A stretch of 64,000 bases of DNA from NCBI GenBank assembly GCA_040882255.1, contig JBBEBP010000016.1, positions 620,001-684,000 on the forward strand, written 5' to 3'. A program made the translations under genes and the position numbers. Shown here one piece after another: positions 27,871 through 40,843 of this stretch. The notes under the pieces were generated by a model. That model searched no databases and had not been told where the DNA came from. It worked only from the letters and a program-made list of their open reading frames with translations. Within the stretch, counting starts at the first letter, position 1; each line of letters opens with the position of its first letter. Source of the DNA: PWQG01 sp040882255. Its GTDB lineage: Bacteria > Pseudomonadota > Gammaproteobacteria > Pseudomonadales > Pseudohongiellaceae.

Positions 27871-28917
27871 CTATCGGGACTGAATGTATTGAATCACCCG
27901 ATCAGGAAAGTCCGTAAACGCGCCATCGATCCCGGCCTCTTCGTAGAACAGCTCCAGCATATGGCGGAAATCGCGGGCGTAGCCGGGGACCTGCCCTTCA
28001 TCGGCCCGGAACGTATAGGGGTGAACCGCCATGCCGTTCCGGTGTGCCAGACGCACGAAATCGGTGATGATGACATTGTCCTGCGTGGATGCTTCATCGA
28101 TGATCCGGGAGTAGTGAGGCCCCACCCCGTCCGCATAACGGCCCAGTTCTTCCATTCCGTTTTCATTCACCATCCAGTCATGGCCATCACCGCCGATCAG
28201 CTGCACCAGCTTCAGCTCCATGCCCAGCGACTCATAGAGCTCGTCATGGACCCGTTTGAGCTCATCATGGTCGAAAGTCTGCACATAGACATTGTCGTCG
28301 CGGCTATCATAGCCGAAACGCTTCAGCTCGGACAGCACCGCCCGGCTCAGGTCCTTGCCATGTTCCCGGTGGAACGCCGGGTCCTTGATCTCGGGATAGA
28401 TGCCCGTGTCCCGGTCCATGGAGCGGTTCATACCCTGCACCATCTCCAGTTGCTCGGCCAGGGTGTGCACCCGGAATGTTGACTGCCATAGTGGAAAGCG
28501 GTCCGGGTAGTTGGCCTGTTGCTCGCCCTGTTCGTTCACTGCATAGCCTTCGGTGACCTGCAGTCGACGCAGTTCTTCCAGCGTGAAGTCAATGACGTAG
28601 TGCTCGCCGTCCTCCCGGGCCCTGCCCGGAAAGCGCTGCGCCACATCGGTATTACGGTCCAGCGTAAGGTCATGCCAGACGATCAGCTCATCATCACGGG
28701 TCATGACCACATCCTGCTCCATGAAGTCCGCGCCCATGGCATAGGCCATGGCCACCGCCGGCAGGGTATGTTCCGGCAGGTAGGCGCTGGCTCCACGGTG
28801 GGCCACCACGATCTTGCGCTCCGCCTCACCAACGCCGCTGTCGGATGCTCCAGCCGTTCCGGTCGCCATCAACAACACCCCCGTCAGTACCGAATAGACA
28901 ATGGAAAAACGTAACAT
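27871..28917 (-). CDS. glpQ: Periplasmic glycerophosphodiester phosphodiesterase
   Basis: 348 residues with a signal peptide (VLTGVLLMATGTAGA, cleavage near residue 24). The GDPD TIM-barrel motifs are VVAHRGASAYLPEHTLPA (catalytic His-Arg and Glu) and DFMEQDVVMTRDDELIVWHD (metal-binding Glu/Asp and second His). The size and export fit GlpQ, which splits glycerophosphodiesters from lipid turnover into glycerol-3-phosphate and an alcohol. No glpT transporter is adjacent. It lies 66 bases upstream of the SSS symporter gene on the same strand. Confidence 0.93.
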   Translation of the reverse strand: MLRFSIVYSVLTGVLLMATGTAGASDSGVGEAERKIVVAHRGASAYLPEHTLPAVAMAYAMGADFMEQDVVMTRDDELIVWHDLTLDRNTDVAQRFPGRAREDGEHYVIDFTLEELRRLQVTEGYAVNEQGEQQANYPDRFPLWQSTFRVHTLAEQLEMVQGMNRSMDRDTGIYPEIKDPAFHREHGKDLSRAVLSELKRFGYDSRDDNVYVQTFDHDELKRVHDELYESLGMELKLVQLIGGDGHDWMVNENGMEELGRYADGVGPHYSRIIDEASTQDNVIITDFVRLAHRNGMAVHPYTFRADEGQVPGYARDFRHMLELFYEEAGIDGAFTDFPDRVIQYIQSR

Positions 28918-29002
28918 GACCCTCTCCTCATCAAATCAGCATCGCTTTCGTCGCACAGCATGCCGAAAGCCTGTGTCATGACAATGACATCTGGCGCCGG
29001 GA

Positions 29003-31432
29003 TCATCCCCCGAGCCGGTAGCGCAGCTTGATCACCAGACTGTCGGCAATGCGATCCGACCAGGATTCGGTAAACAGATCCTCGAAGCGACCATCAATGC
29101 CACCCGGCAGATTACTACCGCGCGTGTATACCACGAACAGGTCGGACAGCGGGGCTATTTCCCAGCGATACCGCGCCTGGAAGGTCATGCGGCTGACACT
29201 GAAGTCACGAGAATCCCCTTCCGGTCGATCAATCCGCTGCAGTTCATCCACCTGTTGCTGATTGATACGGTAATGATAATGCTCATCCGCCTTGATGCCG
29301 GTCCACTGCATCCTCAGACTGAAGTACTGGCGGGCCGAGATAAAATAGCTCATGTCCAGCTCCGGGAACCAGCCATTGGCCTGGAACGAGGCCATGTGAT
29401 CGCCGCCCTGGTGAATCAGCCAGCCGTCACGGTCACGGTACTCGATTTCCCCGCCGATGGCGATCTGATCGCTGGGGCGCCAGTCCAGACCGACCGTATA
29501 GGCCACATTGCTACGGCCGACATCTTCCTGGGAACTGTTGATCCCTATGTTGAGAGTCACTGGTCTGGAACGATCACTATTCCAGTCAATGCTGCCCGAG
29601 TAGCGTGCCGGAATCTTGTAGGTGCCATTGCCCCGGCTCAGCCGGTCATCCACGCGCGGCGGGAAATACCGGAAGTTCATGTTCAGACCCGTGTTGTCAT
29701 AGAACGTCAGATTCTGACCAAAGAACAATCCCAGACGGACCGGACGCCCCTCCCCGTTCCATTGATTGATGACATTCATGCTGCGGGTCCGGTTGCGGAC
29801 AGTATCCAGCCCGGAAACCGTGCGGCTGTAGCGGTAGTCCAGCACATAGTGGTCATTGCGTTGCAGAAAGCCGACATCGTTGATGTCGAAATCGCTGTCC
29901 ATGGACAGTCCCGTAACAGTATGCTGTACGCCCTGCCCGGGCCGATAGGTCAGGTCGAATACGCCGCCCTGACCGGTCTTGTCCCCGGTGTCGCTATGCA
30001 TCGCCTGCCCGTCAAAGATCCAGCGTGTATCGGCGGAGAAATAGTGCAGATCAACGCCGTTGACGGTCGCATCGCCATCCGGATGCGACAGCCGGGTGCC
30101 CATCCAGCCGATGCCCCGGCGGCCACCCCGGGAGGTATCTTCGTACAGCAGCCGTCCGATCGCGAAGTCACGCCCGTCGGCCTGGATCGGCACATCCGAG
30201 CCATCGTTCGCCGTTCCTCCAATCACCGAATCATCCTCGGAAGCCATCAGGGCACCGTAGCGCCACTCTCCGGCCTGCCCGGTGGCCTTCACCGCACCGA
30301 GGAGCTCAGTGGGACGTGCGCGTTCCACTCCATCCACGGACACATTCTGTGGCACATCAAAATCCGCCGAAGCCCCGATACGACGTGTGTTCAGCATGGT
30401 GATCGGCCCAAAGGGGCCGCCACCACCCTGTGCCCGGGGCGTGGCGTTGAACACATCCTGCCCCTCGAGGAAGAACGCCCGTTGCTCAGAGAAGAACGTC
30501 TCGAAGGCCCCCAGGTTGACGACAATGTCATCCGATTCCACCGTACCAAAGTCCGGGCTCAACGTGGCCGACAGTTGCGTGTTGGCGTTGGGGCGCCAAT
30601 AGACATCGGCCCCGGTCCGATACTCGATGTCATCACTCAGGTTATCCCGCGTGGCCGAGGCATAGGGATAGAACGTGAACTGCGCGGCGGGATCAATTCC
30701 TTCCAGCTCGAAAGGCTGAAACGCTGACAGGTATTCCGGGTTGGTATCGGGCAATGCTGGCCAGGACCAGCTTTCATTGCGGTGGGAAACATCGCGCTGG
30801 AAATAGACGCCGATCTGCCGGGAACCGTCCGACTCCGACTGTGGCAGCGCCATCATCGACCAGGGAACAAAGATCTCCGCAGTCCAGCCGCCTTCGACGA
30901 CCTCCGTATACCCTTCCCAGGAGCCATCCCAGTCGAGACCGATCTCTTTCTCGGGCAGGATCGTGCCGTCAGTAAGTGCCCCGCCCAGGTTGACCCGTAG
31001 AAAATAACCAAAGAGCCCCTCACCGGATGCGTCCAGAGAAACCATCAATGCATCTCGCGGTACGCGCTGATCCCTGGCGCTGAGGCGTGCTACAAAGGTC
31101 TCTGGATCCTGTTCGTTGAAAGCCCCCACATAGATGCCGTCGTCGTCGTAGAAAATGCGCACCTGAGTACTGAGCGGGGCGGATTCGAGGGAGTCGGGAT
31201 TGATGATGCGCATATCGTCGATGACCGGCACCCGATCCCAGACCTCCTCATCCAGGCGGCCATCCAGAGCCAGCGCACTGCCCCCATCATTGATGCGGGT
31301 CATGGTGAAGGGCAGGGCTTCAGGCTGCGCCAACGTCGGCGCGGAGATAAAAAGAAAAAACCACACAGACAGCGCGGTACGGAGACTGAATCGGGTCGCG
31401 CGGGTTTGCCATTCGGTCTGGAAAGCGATCAC
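29003..31432 (-). CDS. DUF5916-like outer-membrane protein with CBM9-like N-terminal domain
   Basis: 809 residues. A signal peptide (TALSVWFFLFISAPTLAQ, residues 20-37) is followed by a CBM9-like domain (LDGRLDEEVWDRVPVIDDM, IFYDDDGIYVGAFNEQDP, GWTAEIFVPWSMMALPQ). A long beta-strand-rich region follows, characteristic of DUF5916 and probably forming a C-terminal outer-membrane barrel. Function is unknown; the domain pair suggests surface binding of a carbohydrate or polymer. The frame is open to 31903 but that extension reads through a dispersed repeat. The GTG at 31432 has AAGGAG seven bases upstream and starts directly before the signal peptide, so I use it. Confidence 0.82.
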   Translation of the reverse strand: MIAFQTEWQTRATRFSLRTALSVWFFLFISAPTLAQPEALPFTMTRINDGGSALALDGRLDEEVWDRVPVIDDMRIINPDSLESAPLSTQVRIFYDDDGIYVGAFNEQDPETFVARLSARDQRVPRDALMVSLDASGEGLFGYFLRVNLGGALTDGTILPEKEIGLDWDGSWEGYTEVVEGGWTAEIFVPWSMMALPQSESDGSRQIGVYFQRDVSHRNESWSWPALPDTNPEYLSAFQPFELEGIDPAAQFTFYPYASATRDNLSDDIEYRTGADVYWRPNANTQLSATLSPDFGTVESDDIVVNLGAFETFFSEQRAFFLEGQDVFNATPRAQGGGGPFGPITMLNTRRIGASADFDVPQNVSVDGVERARPTELLGAVKATGQAGEWRYGALMASEDDSVIGGTANDGSDVPIQADGRDFAIGRLLYEDTSRGGRRGIGWMGTRLSHPDGDATVNGVDLHYFSADTRWIFDGQAMHSDTGDKTGQGGVFDLTYRPGQGVQHTVTGLSMDSDFDINDVGFLQRNDHYVLDYRYSRTVSGLDTVRNRTRSMNVINQWNGEGRPVRLGLFFGQNLTFYDNTGLNMNFRYFPPRVDDRLSRGNGTYKIPARYSGSIDWNSDRSRPVTLNIGINSSQEDVGRSNVAYTVGLDWRPSDQIAIGGEIEYRDRDGWLIHQGGDHMASFQANGWFPELDMSYFISARQYFSLRMQWTGIKADEHYHYRINQQQVDELQRIDRPEGDSRDFSVSRMTFQARYRWEIAPLSDLFVVYTRGSNLPGGIDGRFEDLFTESWSDRIADSLVIKLRYRLGG

Positions 31433-31865
31433 TACCGGGCTCCTTGTTTGTCTGTTGTTATTCTGGGCTGTTCCGGAAAACCTGTGGGTGAACGGGATGG
31501 CGTTTATTAATCTCGCGGAGATCGCAAAGCGCGCAGAGGAAAGCACACCATGACGGGGAACGAAATGGACACAGGTAGTTGACGTTATGTCATGAATCCC
31601 CACACTGGCCCCGGGTTTCTCTGCGTTCTCCGCGTTCTCCGCGAGATCAATGGGTTTCTCCGCGATCCTGGCGAGATTATACAATGAAGCACAATTTCTC
31701 TGGCGAGCCTTGTTGCGCGGCAGTATAGCAGTTCGAAGACCCCTGTTCGGTTCCGTTACGTGTTGCCACAATTTGACAGCGCTCTGCCATTTCGCCCGCC
31801 CCGCATTGTCGTATTGATGATGTCTACTGTCTGTACACCAACGCATTATCTGACGAGGAAATGGC
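31433..31865. other. Intergenic region with dispersed repeat copy 2
   Basis: 433 bases between the DUF5916-like gene (minus) and the small membrane peptide gene (plus). About 175 bases are the palindromic repeat described separately. The rest shows no convincing gene. GAGGAA at 31855-31860 is the ribosome site for the small gene at 31866. Confidence 0.6.
31508..31683. repeat. Palindromic dispersed repeat, CTCTGCG family (copy 2)
   Basis: The right arm (about 31615-31683), read on the minus strand, follows the same order as the left arm of copy 1 at 4582: TCTCGC, a variable stretch, GAAACCCATT, TCTCGCGGAGA, then CGCGGAGAACGCAGAGAAAC. The left arm (31508-31545) is a shorter and more diverged inverse. 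The middle 70 bases are unrelated to copy 1. Confidence 0.7.
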
Positions 31866-32015
31866 ATGAGATTCGCGAAACGCCAGAGCAATCCGATCTT
31901 CATTGAGGATGAGGTTCACCACTGGAAGCCGCGCAAACCGCTGTTCGTGAAATTGTTGAGCATCACCGGCCTGGCGCTGGGACTGGTAACGCTGGTATTG
32001 CTGATCGTCAACTGA
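31866..32015 (+). CDS. Small single-helix membrane protein (49 residues)
   Basis: A short frame with an excellent ribosome site (GAGGAA, five bases before the ATG). The peptide starts MRFAKRQSNPIFIEDEVHHW, continues with basic residues (KPRKP), and ends in one hydrophobic helix (LSITGLALGLVTLVLLIVN). The topology is a cytoplasmic charged N-terminus with a C-terminal membrane tail. I do not recognise a family. Its end overlaps the convergent D-cysteine desulfhydrase-like gene by eight bases, and a palindromic repeat precedes it. Confidence 0.55.
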   Translation: MRFAKRQSNPIFIEDEVHHWKPRKPLFVKLLSITGLALGLVTLVLLIVN

Positions 32016-33042
32016 CAGTGAAATGTTCACGATGCGGAAACAGCCCGAACAGGCCGCCGGTGTGGATGAACACCACATCGCGTGCGCCCTTCAACGTTCC
32101 GTGCCGTAACTCCTCCAGCAGGCCATGGAAGGCCTTGCCGGTGTAGACCGGGTCGAGGATGATTCCCTCGCTGCGCGCCAGCGCGGCAATGGTTTCATAG
32201 ACCGGCGGCTCGGCAACACCATAACCGGGCCCGACGTATCCATCTACCGTGGTCACCGGCAGAGCAGTCGCATCAAAACTTTCCGGCAGGAAATCCGCAT
32301 ACCGGGATTGCCAGCGACCCAGGTCGCCGCGCACCTTGTCGAGAAACCAGGCGGCATCATCACAGACATTGAACGCTCTGATACCGGCGCCCAGGGCAAA
32401 CAGGGCGTTCCCGGCGATCAGGCCCGACTGCGTGCCGCCCGAACCGGTCGCCACGGCAATGATGTCCGGCTGCAGTGAGGTAGCGCGAAAATCCTCCCGC
32501 AGCTCCTGACAGGCGGCCACATAGCCCCACAGCCCGATCTCGTCACTGGCTCCGGTAGGAATGAACAGGACCCGGTGTCCCTCGGACTCCAGCGAATTCC
32601 GCAGATCCTGCGCGCAGGCGATGTGCGATTGCCACTCCGACTGCGGCAGATAATGCACCGTGGCGCCGGTCAGATAGTCCAGCAACAGATTGCCATCGGG
32701 TACAGCAGGCCGCTCACCGCGCAGAATCAGGTGAACAGAGAGACCGAGGCGGGCGCCGAGCACGGCTGTGGCACGGGCATGGTTGGACTGGATGCCACCA
32801 CAGGTGATGATCGTATCGCAGCCACGGGAAAGGGCTTCGGCCAGTGTGAACTCGAGCTTCCGGACTTTGTTGCCGGACAACTCGGTACCGGTCTGCTCGT
32901 CGTGTTTGATCCACAATCGGGTACCGCCGGGGATACCCGGAAAGCGGCGCAGCTGCCGCAAGGGGGTCGGCAGCCGCGCCAGCTCCAGGCGTGGAGGCAG
33001 GCGGAAGGCGTCAGCTTGCCTCGACAGGTCGGAATTGCTCAC
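32008..33042 (-). CDS. D-cysteine desulfhydrase / ACC deaminase family PLP enzyme
   Basis: 344-residue fold-type II PLP enzyme. The PLP lysine is K59 in ELSGNKVRKLEF. Family motifs ITCGGIQSNHARATA and the phosphate-binding ATGSGGTQSGLIAG are intact. Relatives split D-cysteine to pyruvate, ammonia and H2S, or open the ring of 1-aminocyclopropane-1-carboxylate. The bacterial genomic norm favours D-cysteine or another D-amino acid, but this cannot be settled by eye. Its start overlaps the upstream unknown gene by 32 bases, so it is the last gene of a three-gene operon with a cytochrome b subunit. Confidence 0.87.
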   Translation of the reverse strand: MSNSDLSRQADAFRLPPRLELARLPTPLRQLRRFPGIPGGTRLWIKHDEQTGTELSGNKVRKLEFTLAEALSRGCDTIITCGGIQSNHARATAVLGARLGLSVHLILRGERPAVPDGNLLLDYLTGATVHYLPQSEWQSHIACAQDLRNSLESEGHRVLFIPTGASDEIGLWGYVAACQELREDFRATSLQPDIIAVATGSGGTQSGLIAGNALFALGAGIRAFNVCDDAAWFLDKVRGDLGRWQSRYADFLPESFDATALPVTTVDGYVGPGYGVAEPPVYETIAALARSEGIILDPVYTGKAFHGLLEELRHGTLKGARDVVFIHTGGLFGLFPHREHFTVS

Positions 33043-33382
33043 TGTAGAGAAACAGGTCGGTCAATACCGCCCGCAGATGGATGGATGCATTCAGGTTGTC
33101 CACCAGTTCGGAACTCATATGCGACTGCCCCCGGGCGAACCGCGCAGCAGCACCGGCCTTCTCAAGATCACTGGTGATCACCTGCTCGAACGGATCATCA
33201 CTGCCCTTGAGCGCCTGGTGCAGACTGTTCATGGCCGCGATCATCCGGTCCAGCTCGGGCCCGGCGTGGGGCGGCTGTGAGTTCTCCTCCTTGTGAGGGG
33301 GCCGCCCCTGGGCCGCGTAGGCCAGCAGAAACTCGTACACGGATTCGATGGCTTCGATATCGTCAGTATTGATGCGACTCAC
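33011..33382 (-). CDS. Uncharacterised helical protein between cytochrome b and PLP enzyme
   Basis: 123 residues, predicted cytoplasmic and mostly helical, starting SRINTDDIEAIESVYEFLLA; no signal or membrane segment. A conserved-looking middle (ELDRMIAAMNSLHQALKGSDDPFEQVI) is followed by a second helical stretch. I do not recognise a family. The GTG at 33382 overlaps the stop of the cytochrome b gene (GTGA arrangement), implying translational coupling, and its own end overlaps the next gene by 32 bases. Tight packing argues that it is a real gene working with its neighbours. Confidence 0.65.
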   Translation of the reverse strand: MSRINTDDIEAIESVYEFLLAYAAQGRPPHKEENSQPPHAGPELDRMIAAMNSLHQALKGSDDPFEQVITSDLEKAGAAARFARGQSHMSSELVDNLNASIHLRAVLTDLFLYSEQFRPVEAS

Positions 33383-34140
33383 TTGTCTTCTTCCGCCTTC
33401 CATTTGTCCGTGTCATGAAACGCCTGCATCTCATCCTCGGAGATCCAGCCCTTGACCATGGAGCGGGTATAGAACAGCTTCTCCGGGCGCAGTGCGAAGT
33501 AGATATGGATGGCGGTGAAGGCGACCAGCGCCAGCGTCGCCAGGCCGTGCAGCAGGAACATCAGGCCCAGACTGGCTTCATTTTCCACAGCGGGACGGTC
33601 CCAGAACGGCGTGTTGATGTTGGTGAACAGCACAACACCGGTCACGATTACGGCCAGCACCAATACGGTCATGGCCCAGTGCATACCCTTCTGCTCGAAA
33701 GAATACTTGCCCGGCTTTTTTGTTTCGTCGAACGGTTCGCCGAAATCACCGGGGCCGAGCAGCATGGACTTGAAGTCCTGCCAGAAAGAGGCGCGGATGA
33801 TGTGGAAAATCACCACGAATGTCAGCACCAGCCCGGCAATCCAGTGGATATCCAGCCAGGGGAAGCGCACGCCTATGATGGGCAGGATTCCTGTGGCGAT
33901 CAGCACCAGTACGGAGGCCGCCATGATCCAGTGGAAAGCGCGATCAATGGCATCGTGACGGTGGACTTTCTTTCCTCCGCTGGAGGGCCTGGCGTGCTTT
34001 CTGGCCAGCAGGGCCATGAAAATGGCGTGGCCGGCCAACAGCAGGAACGCGGCAACCGCCACCACCCACAAAAGATCCCATGCCACACCGAGAATGACCT
34101 CGTCACCCCAGACGTCTCTTTTATAGCGCACGATTTCCAC
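33379..34140 (-). CDS. Cytochrome b561-type subunit, formate dehydrogenase gamma-like
   Basis: 253 residues with four main membrane helices plus an N-terminal one. Candidate haem-ligand histidines are in HRHDAIDRAFHWIMAASVLV, WLDIHWIAGLVLTFVVIFHIIR, KGMHWAMTVLVLAVIVTG and LMFLLHGLATLALVAFTAIHIYFA. This is the di-haem cytochrome b561 layout of formate dehydrogenase gamma and hydrogenase b subunits. No catalytic or iron-sulfur subunit is adjacent, so the electron donor is unknown. The GTG at 34140 follows AGGGGAAAAATA and starts the conserved part; the frame is open to 34296. Confidence 0.8.
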   Translation of the reverse strand: MEIVRYKRDVWGDEVILGVAWDLLWVVAVAAFLLLAGHAIFMALLARKHARPSSGGKKVHRHDAIDRAFHWIMAASVLVLIATGILPIIGVRFPWLDIHWIAGLVLTFVVIFHIIRASFWQDFKSMLLGPGDFGEPFDETKKPGKYSFEQKGMHWAMTVLVLAVIVTGVVLFTNINTPFWDRPAVENEASLGLMFLLHGLATLALVAFTAIHIYFALRPEKLFYTRSMVKGWISEDEMQAFHDTDKWKAEEDK

Positions 34141-34643
34141 TATTTTTCCCCTTAATCTGTCATCGTTGTTATTGTGCAGCGCCGCACTGCACTTTCTGTA
34201 CTTCCGGCCTGTCGAGCATTGTGGACACGACCCTGTGTGCCGGGATATCAGAGCGCGTAGGCGGTCAAGGTTAATGCAGAGCCTGGCATTTATCAAGCAC
34301 CGGGGACGGCCTCTGGCCGGGCGTTACAGCTTGACATATTCTGTTTCGGTGGTATTGTGTCGTGCCCCCATGAGACTGCGCCAACCATGCCCGGAACCGG
34401 CATGAAGACAACAGCGCGTCGAAGCCAGAACAAGTAGTGAAACAACAAGACAGGGGTGTCCGGTCGCAATCCGCAACACAGCCGCAACCAACCTCTGATA
34501 CTTTACACACCGCCGTCAGTGCATGCCCTTCCTGCTGCGCTCTGGCGCCCCTGCCCTCAACGGCAGGCTAGCTGGCCGGAAGCAGCGGTCAAACCGGACA
34601 CGGAATGAACTGAATAAATCGAGAATACGAGAACAAGCAACCT
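34141..34643. other. Intergenic region with the long gltB leader
   Basis: 503 bases between divergent genes. The promoter at 34331-34358 would give a leader of about 280 bases before gltB. The leader contains small ATG-initiated frames, for example 34370-34405 (11 codons), and a short inverted repeat ATGCC/GGCAT near 34386-34402. I see no recognisable riboswitch and no convincing protein gene. The left part (34141-34330) shows nothing I can name. Confidence 0.5.
34331..34358 (+). promoter_or_regulatory. Predicted gltBD promoter
   Basis: Perfect TTGACA at 34331-34336 with TATTGT at 34353-34358, 16 bases apart. It is the best sigma70-type match in the 500-base region before gltB. Confidence 0.55.
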
Positions 34644-39233
<4,590 letters not shown>

Positions 39234-39283
39234 ACAGCGACTGACCGGACGCATACTATCCAACTAGAGAACGGGTTTGTTTA

Positions 39284-40738
39284 ATGGGTAAACCAACAGG
39301 ATTCAAAGAATTCGAGCGGCGCACGGAGCCATACCGTCCGGCAGCCGAGCGGCTGCTGGACTACAAGGAACTCTATTCAGAGCACGACGAGGCGCACCTG
39401 AAAACCCAGGGCGCCCGCTGCATGGACTGTGGTGTTCCATTCTGCCAATCGGAAGAGGGCTGTCCGGTCTACAACCTGATCCCGGAGTGGAATGATCTGG
39501 TCTACAAGGGCTACTGGCGCGAAGCGCTGGACCGGCTGCACAAGACCAACAACTTCCCGGAGTTCACCGGCCGCGTCTGCCCGGCACCCTGCGAGGGCGC
39601 CTGCGTACTCGGCATCACCGACCCGGCCGTGACCATCAAGAACATCGAGAACGCCATCATCGACAAGGGCTTCGAGATGGGCTGGGTGACCCCGCAGCCA
39701 CCGAAATTCCGCAGCGGCTTCAGTGTCGCCGTGGTCGGCAGTGGCCCGGCCGGACTGGCCGCCGCCGCGCAGCTCAACCAGGCCGGTCACGAGGTGACCG
39801 TCTACGAGCGCGAGGACCACATCGGTGGACTGCTGACCTACGGCATCCCCAACATGAAGCTGGACAAGGACGTGGTGGACCGCCGCGTGAACCTGTTGGC
39901 CGACGAAGGCGTGAAGTTCGTGACCAACGCCGATATCGGCGGCAAGGGTGACAATGGCATCGACGTCGCCAGGCTTCTTGATGAAGTGGACGCTCTGTGC
40001 CTGGCCACCGGTGCCACCGTGCCCCGCGACCTGCCGATTCCGGGCCGCGAAGGTGATGGCGTGCATTTCGCCATGGAGTTCCTCACCGAGAACACCCGCA
40101 GCCTGCTGGCCTCCAACCTGGAAGATGGCCAGTATCTGTCCGCCAAGGACAAGAACGTGATCGTCATCGGCGGTGGTGACACCGGCACTGACTGTCTCGC
40201 CACGTCGGTGCGTCATGACTGCAAGTCGCTGGTCAACTTCGAAATCATGCCGCAGCCTCCGGAGACCCGCCCCGCCGACAACCCCTGGCCACTGTGGCCG
40301 CGCATCCATCGCGTCGACTACGGCCACGAGGAAGCGGTCGTGAAGTTTGGCCACGACCCGCGTGAGTACTGCGTCAGTGGCAAGGAATTCGTACGCGACG
40401 ACAACGGCCGGTTGCTGGGTATCAACACCGTCGAAGTCGGCCCAGGCTTCAAGGAAAAACCCGGTACCGAACGGTTCTGGGAGGCGGACCTGGTGCTGCT
40501 GTCCATGGGTTTCCTGGGTCCCGAGCACTATGTCAGCGAAGCGCTGGGCCTGGAACTGGACGAGCGCTCCAACTACAAGGCGGACTACGGACGCTTCCAG
40601 ACCAGTCACCCGAAGGTGTTCGCCGCCGGCGACTGCCGCCGGGGCCAGTCCCTGGTGGTGCGCGCCATCGACGAGGGCCGCAAGGTGGCGGATGCCATCA
40701 ATGAGCACCTGCGCGCGGAGCATCGTTCTGCCAGCTGA
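39284..40738 (+). CDS. gltD: Glutamate synthase small subunit
   Basis: 484-residue NADPH-oxidising partner of GltB, carrying electrons through FAD and 4Fe-4S clusters to the large subunit. N-terminal cysteines are C46, C49, C54 and C60 in ARCMDCGVPFCQSEEGC, with the second group in GRVCPAPCEGACVLG. The FAD Rossmann motif is VAVVGSGPAGLAAAAQL and the NADPH motif is VIVIGGGDTGTDCLATS. The length is normal. It is followed by a hairpin at 40751-40784 that probably ends the operon. Confidence 0.98.
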   Translation: MGKPTGFKEFERRTEPYRPAAERLLDYKELYSEHDEAHLKTQGARCMDCGVPFCQSEEGCPVYNLIPEWNDLVYKGYWREALDRLHKTNNFPEFTGRVCPAPCEGACVLGITDPAVTIKNIENAIIDKGFEMGWVTPQPPKFRSGFSVAVVGSGPAGLAAAAQLNQAGHEVTVYEREDHIGGLLTYGIPNMKLDKDVVDRRVNLLADEGVKFVTNADIGGKGDNGIDVARLLDEVDALCLATGATVPRDLPIPGREGDGVHFAMEFLTENTRSLLASNLEDGQYLSAKDKNVIVIGGGDTGTDCLATSVRHDCKSLVNFEIMPQPPETRPADNPWPLWPRIHRVDYGHEEAVVKFGHDPREYCVSGKEFVRDDNGRLLGINTVEVGPGFKEKPGTERFWEADLVLLSMGFLGPEHYVSEALGLELDERSNYKADYGRFQTSHPKVFAAGDCRRGQSLVVRAIDEGRKVADAINEHLRAEHRSAS

Positions 40739-40750
40739 CCCGGTGGTTCG

Positions 40751-40784
40751 CCGGTCTGCCGCTCTGACGCGGCGGACCGGTCTT
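40751..40784 (+). terminator. Probable rho-independent terminator of gltBD
   Basis: CCGGTCTGCCGC (40751-40762) pairs with GCGGCGGACCGG (40769-40780), a 12-bp GC-rich stem with one G-U pair and a 6-base loop, starting 13 bases after the gltD stop. The following TCTTCCCC is only weakly U-rich. Confidence 0.5.
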
Positions 40785-40800
40785 CCCCGAACGCCCGCTG

Positions 40801-40809
40801 TGCTACACT
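40801..40809 (+). promoter_or_regulatory. Possible extended -10 promoter for the ABC exporter operon
   Basis: TGCTACACT fits TGn plus TACACT, an extended -10 box, 35 bases before the ABC ATPase ATG and just after the gltD terminator hairpin. No clear -35 is present. Confidence 0.4.
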
Positions 40810-40843
40810 TCCCTGCCACGGACGGTCGCCATGAGCCCACCCC

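Noticed and set aside
31433..31903. N-terminal extension of the DUF5916-like gene to 31903
   Set aside because: The added 157 residues read through the dispersed repeat and precede the signal peptide; the GTG at 31432 has AAGGAG at good spacing.
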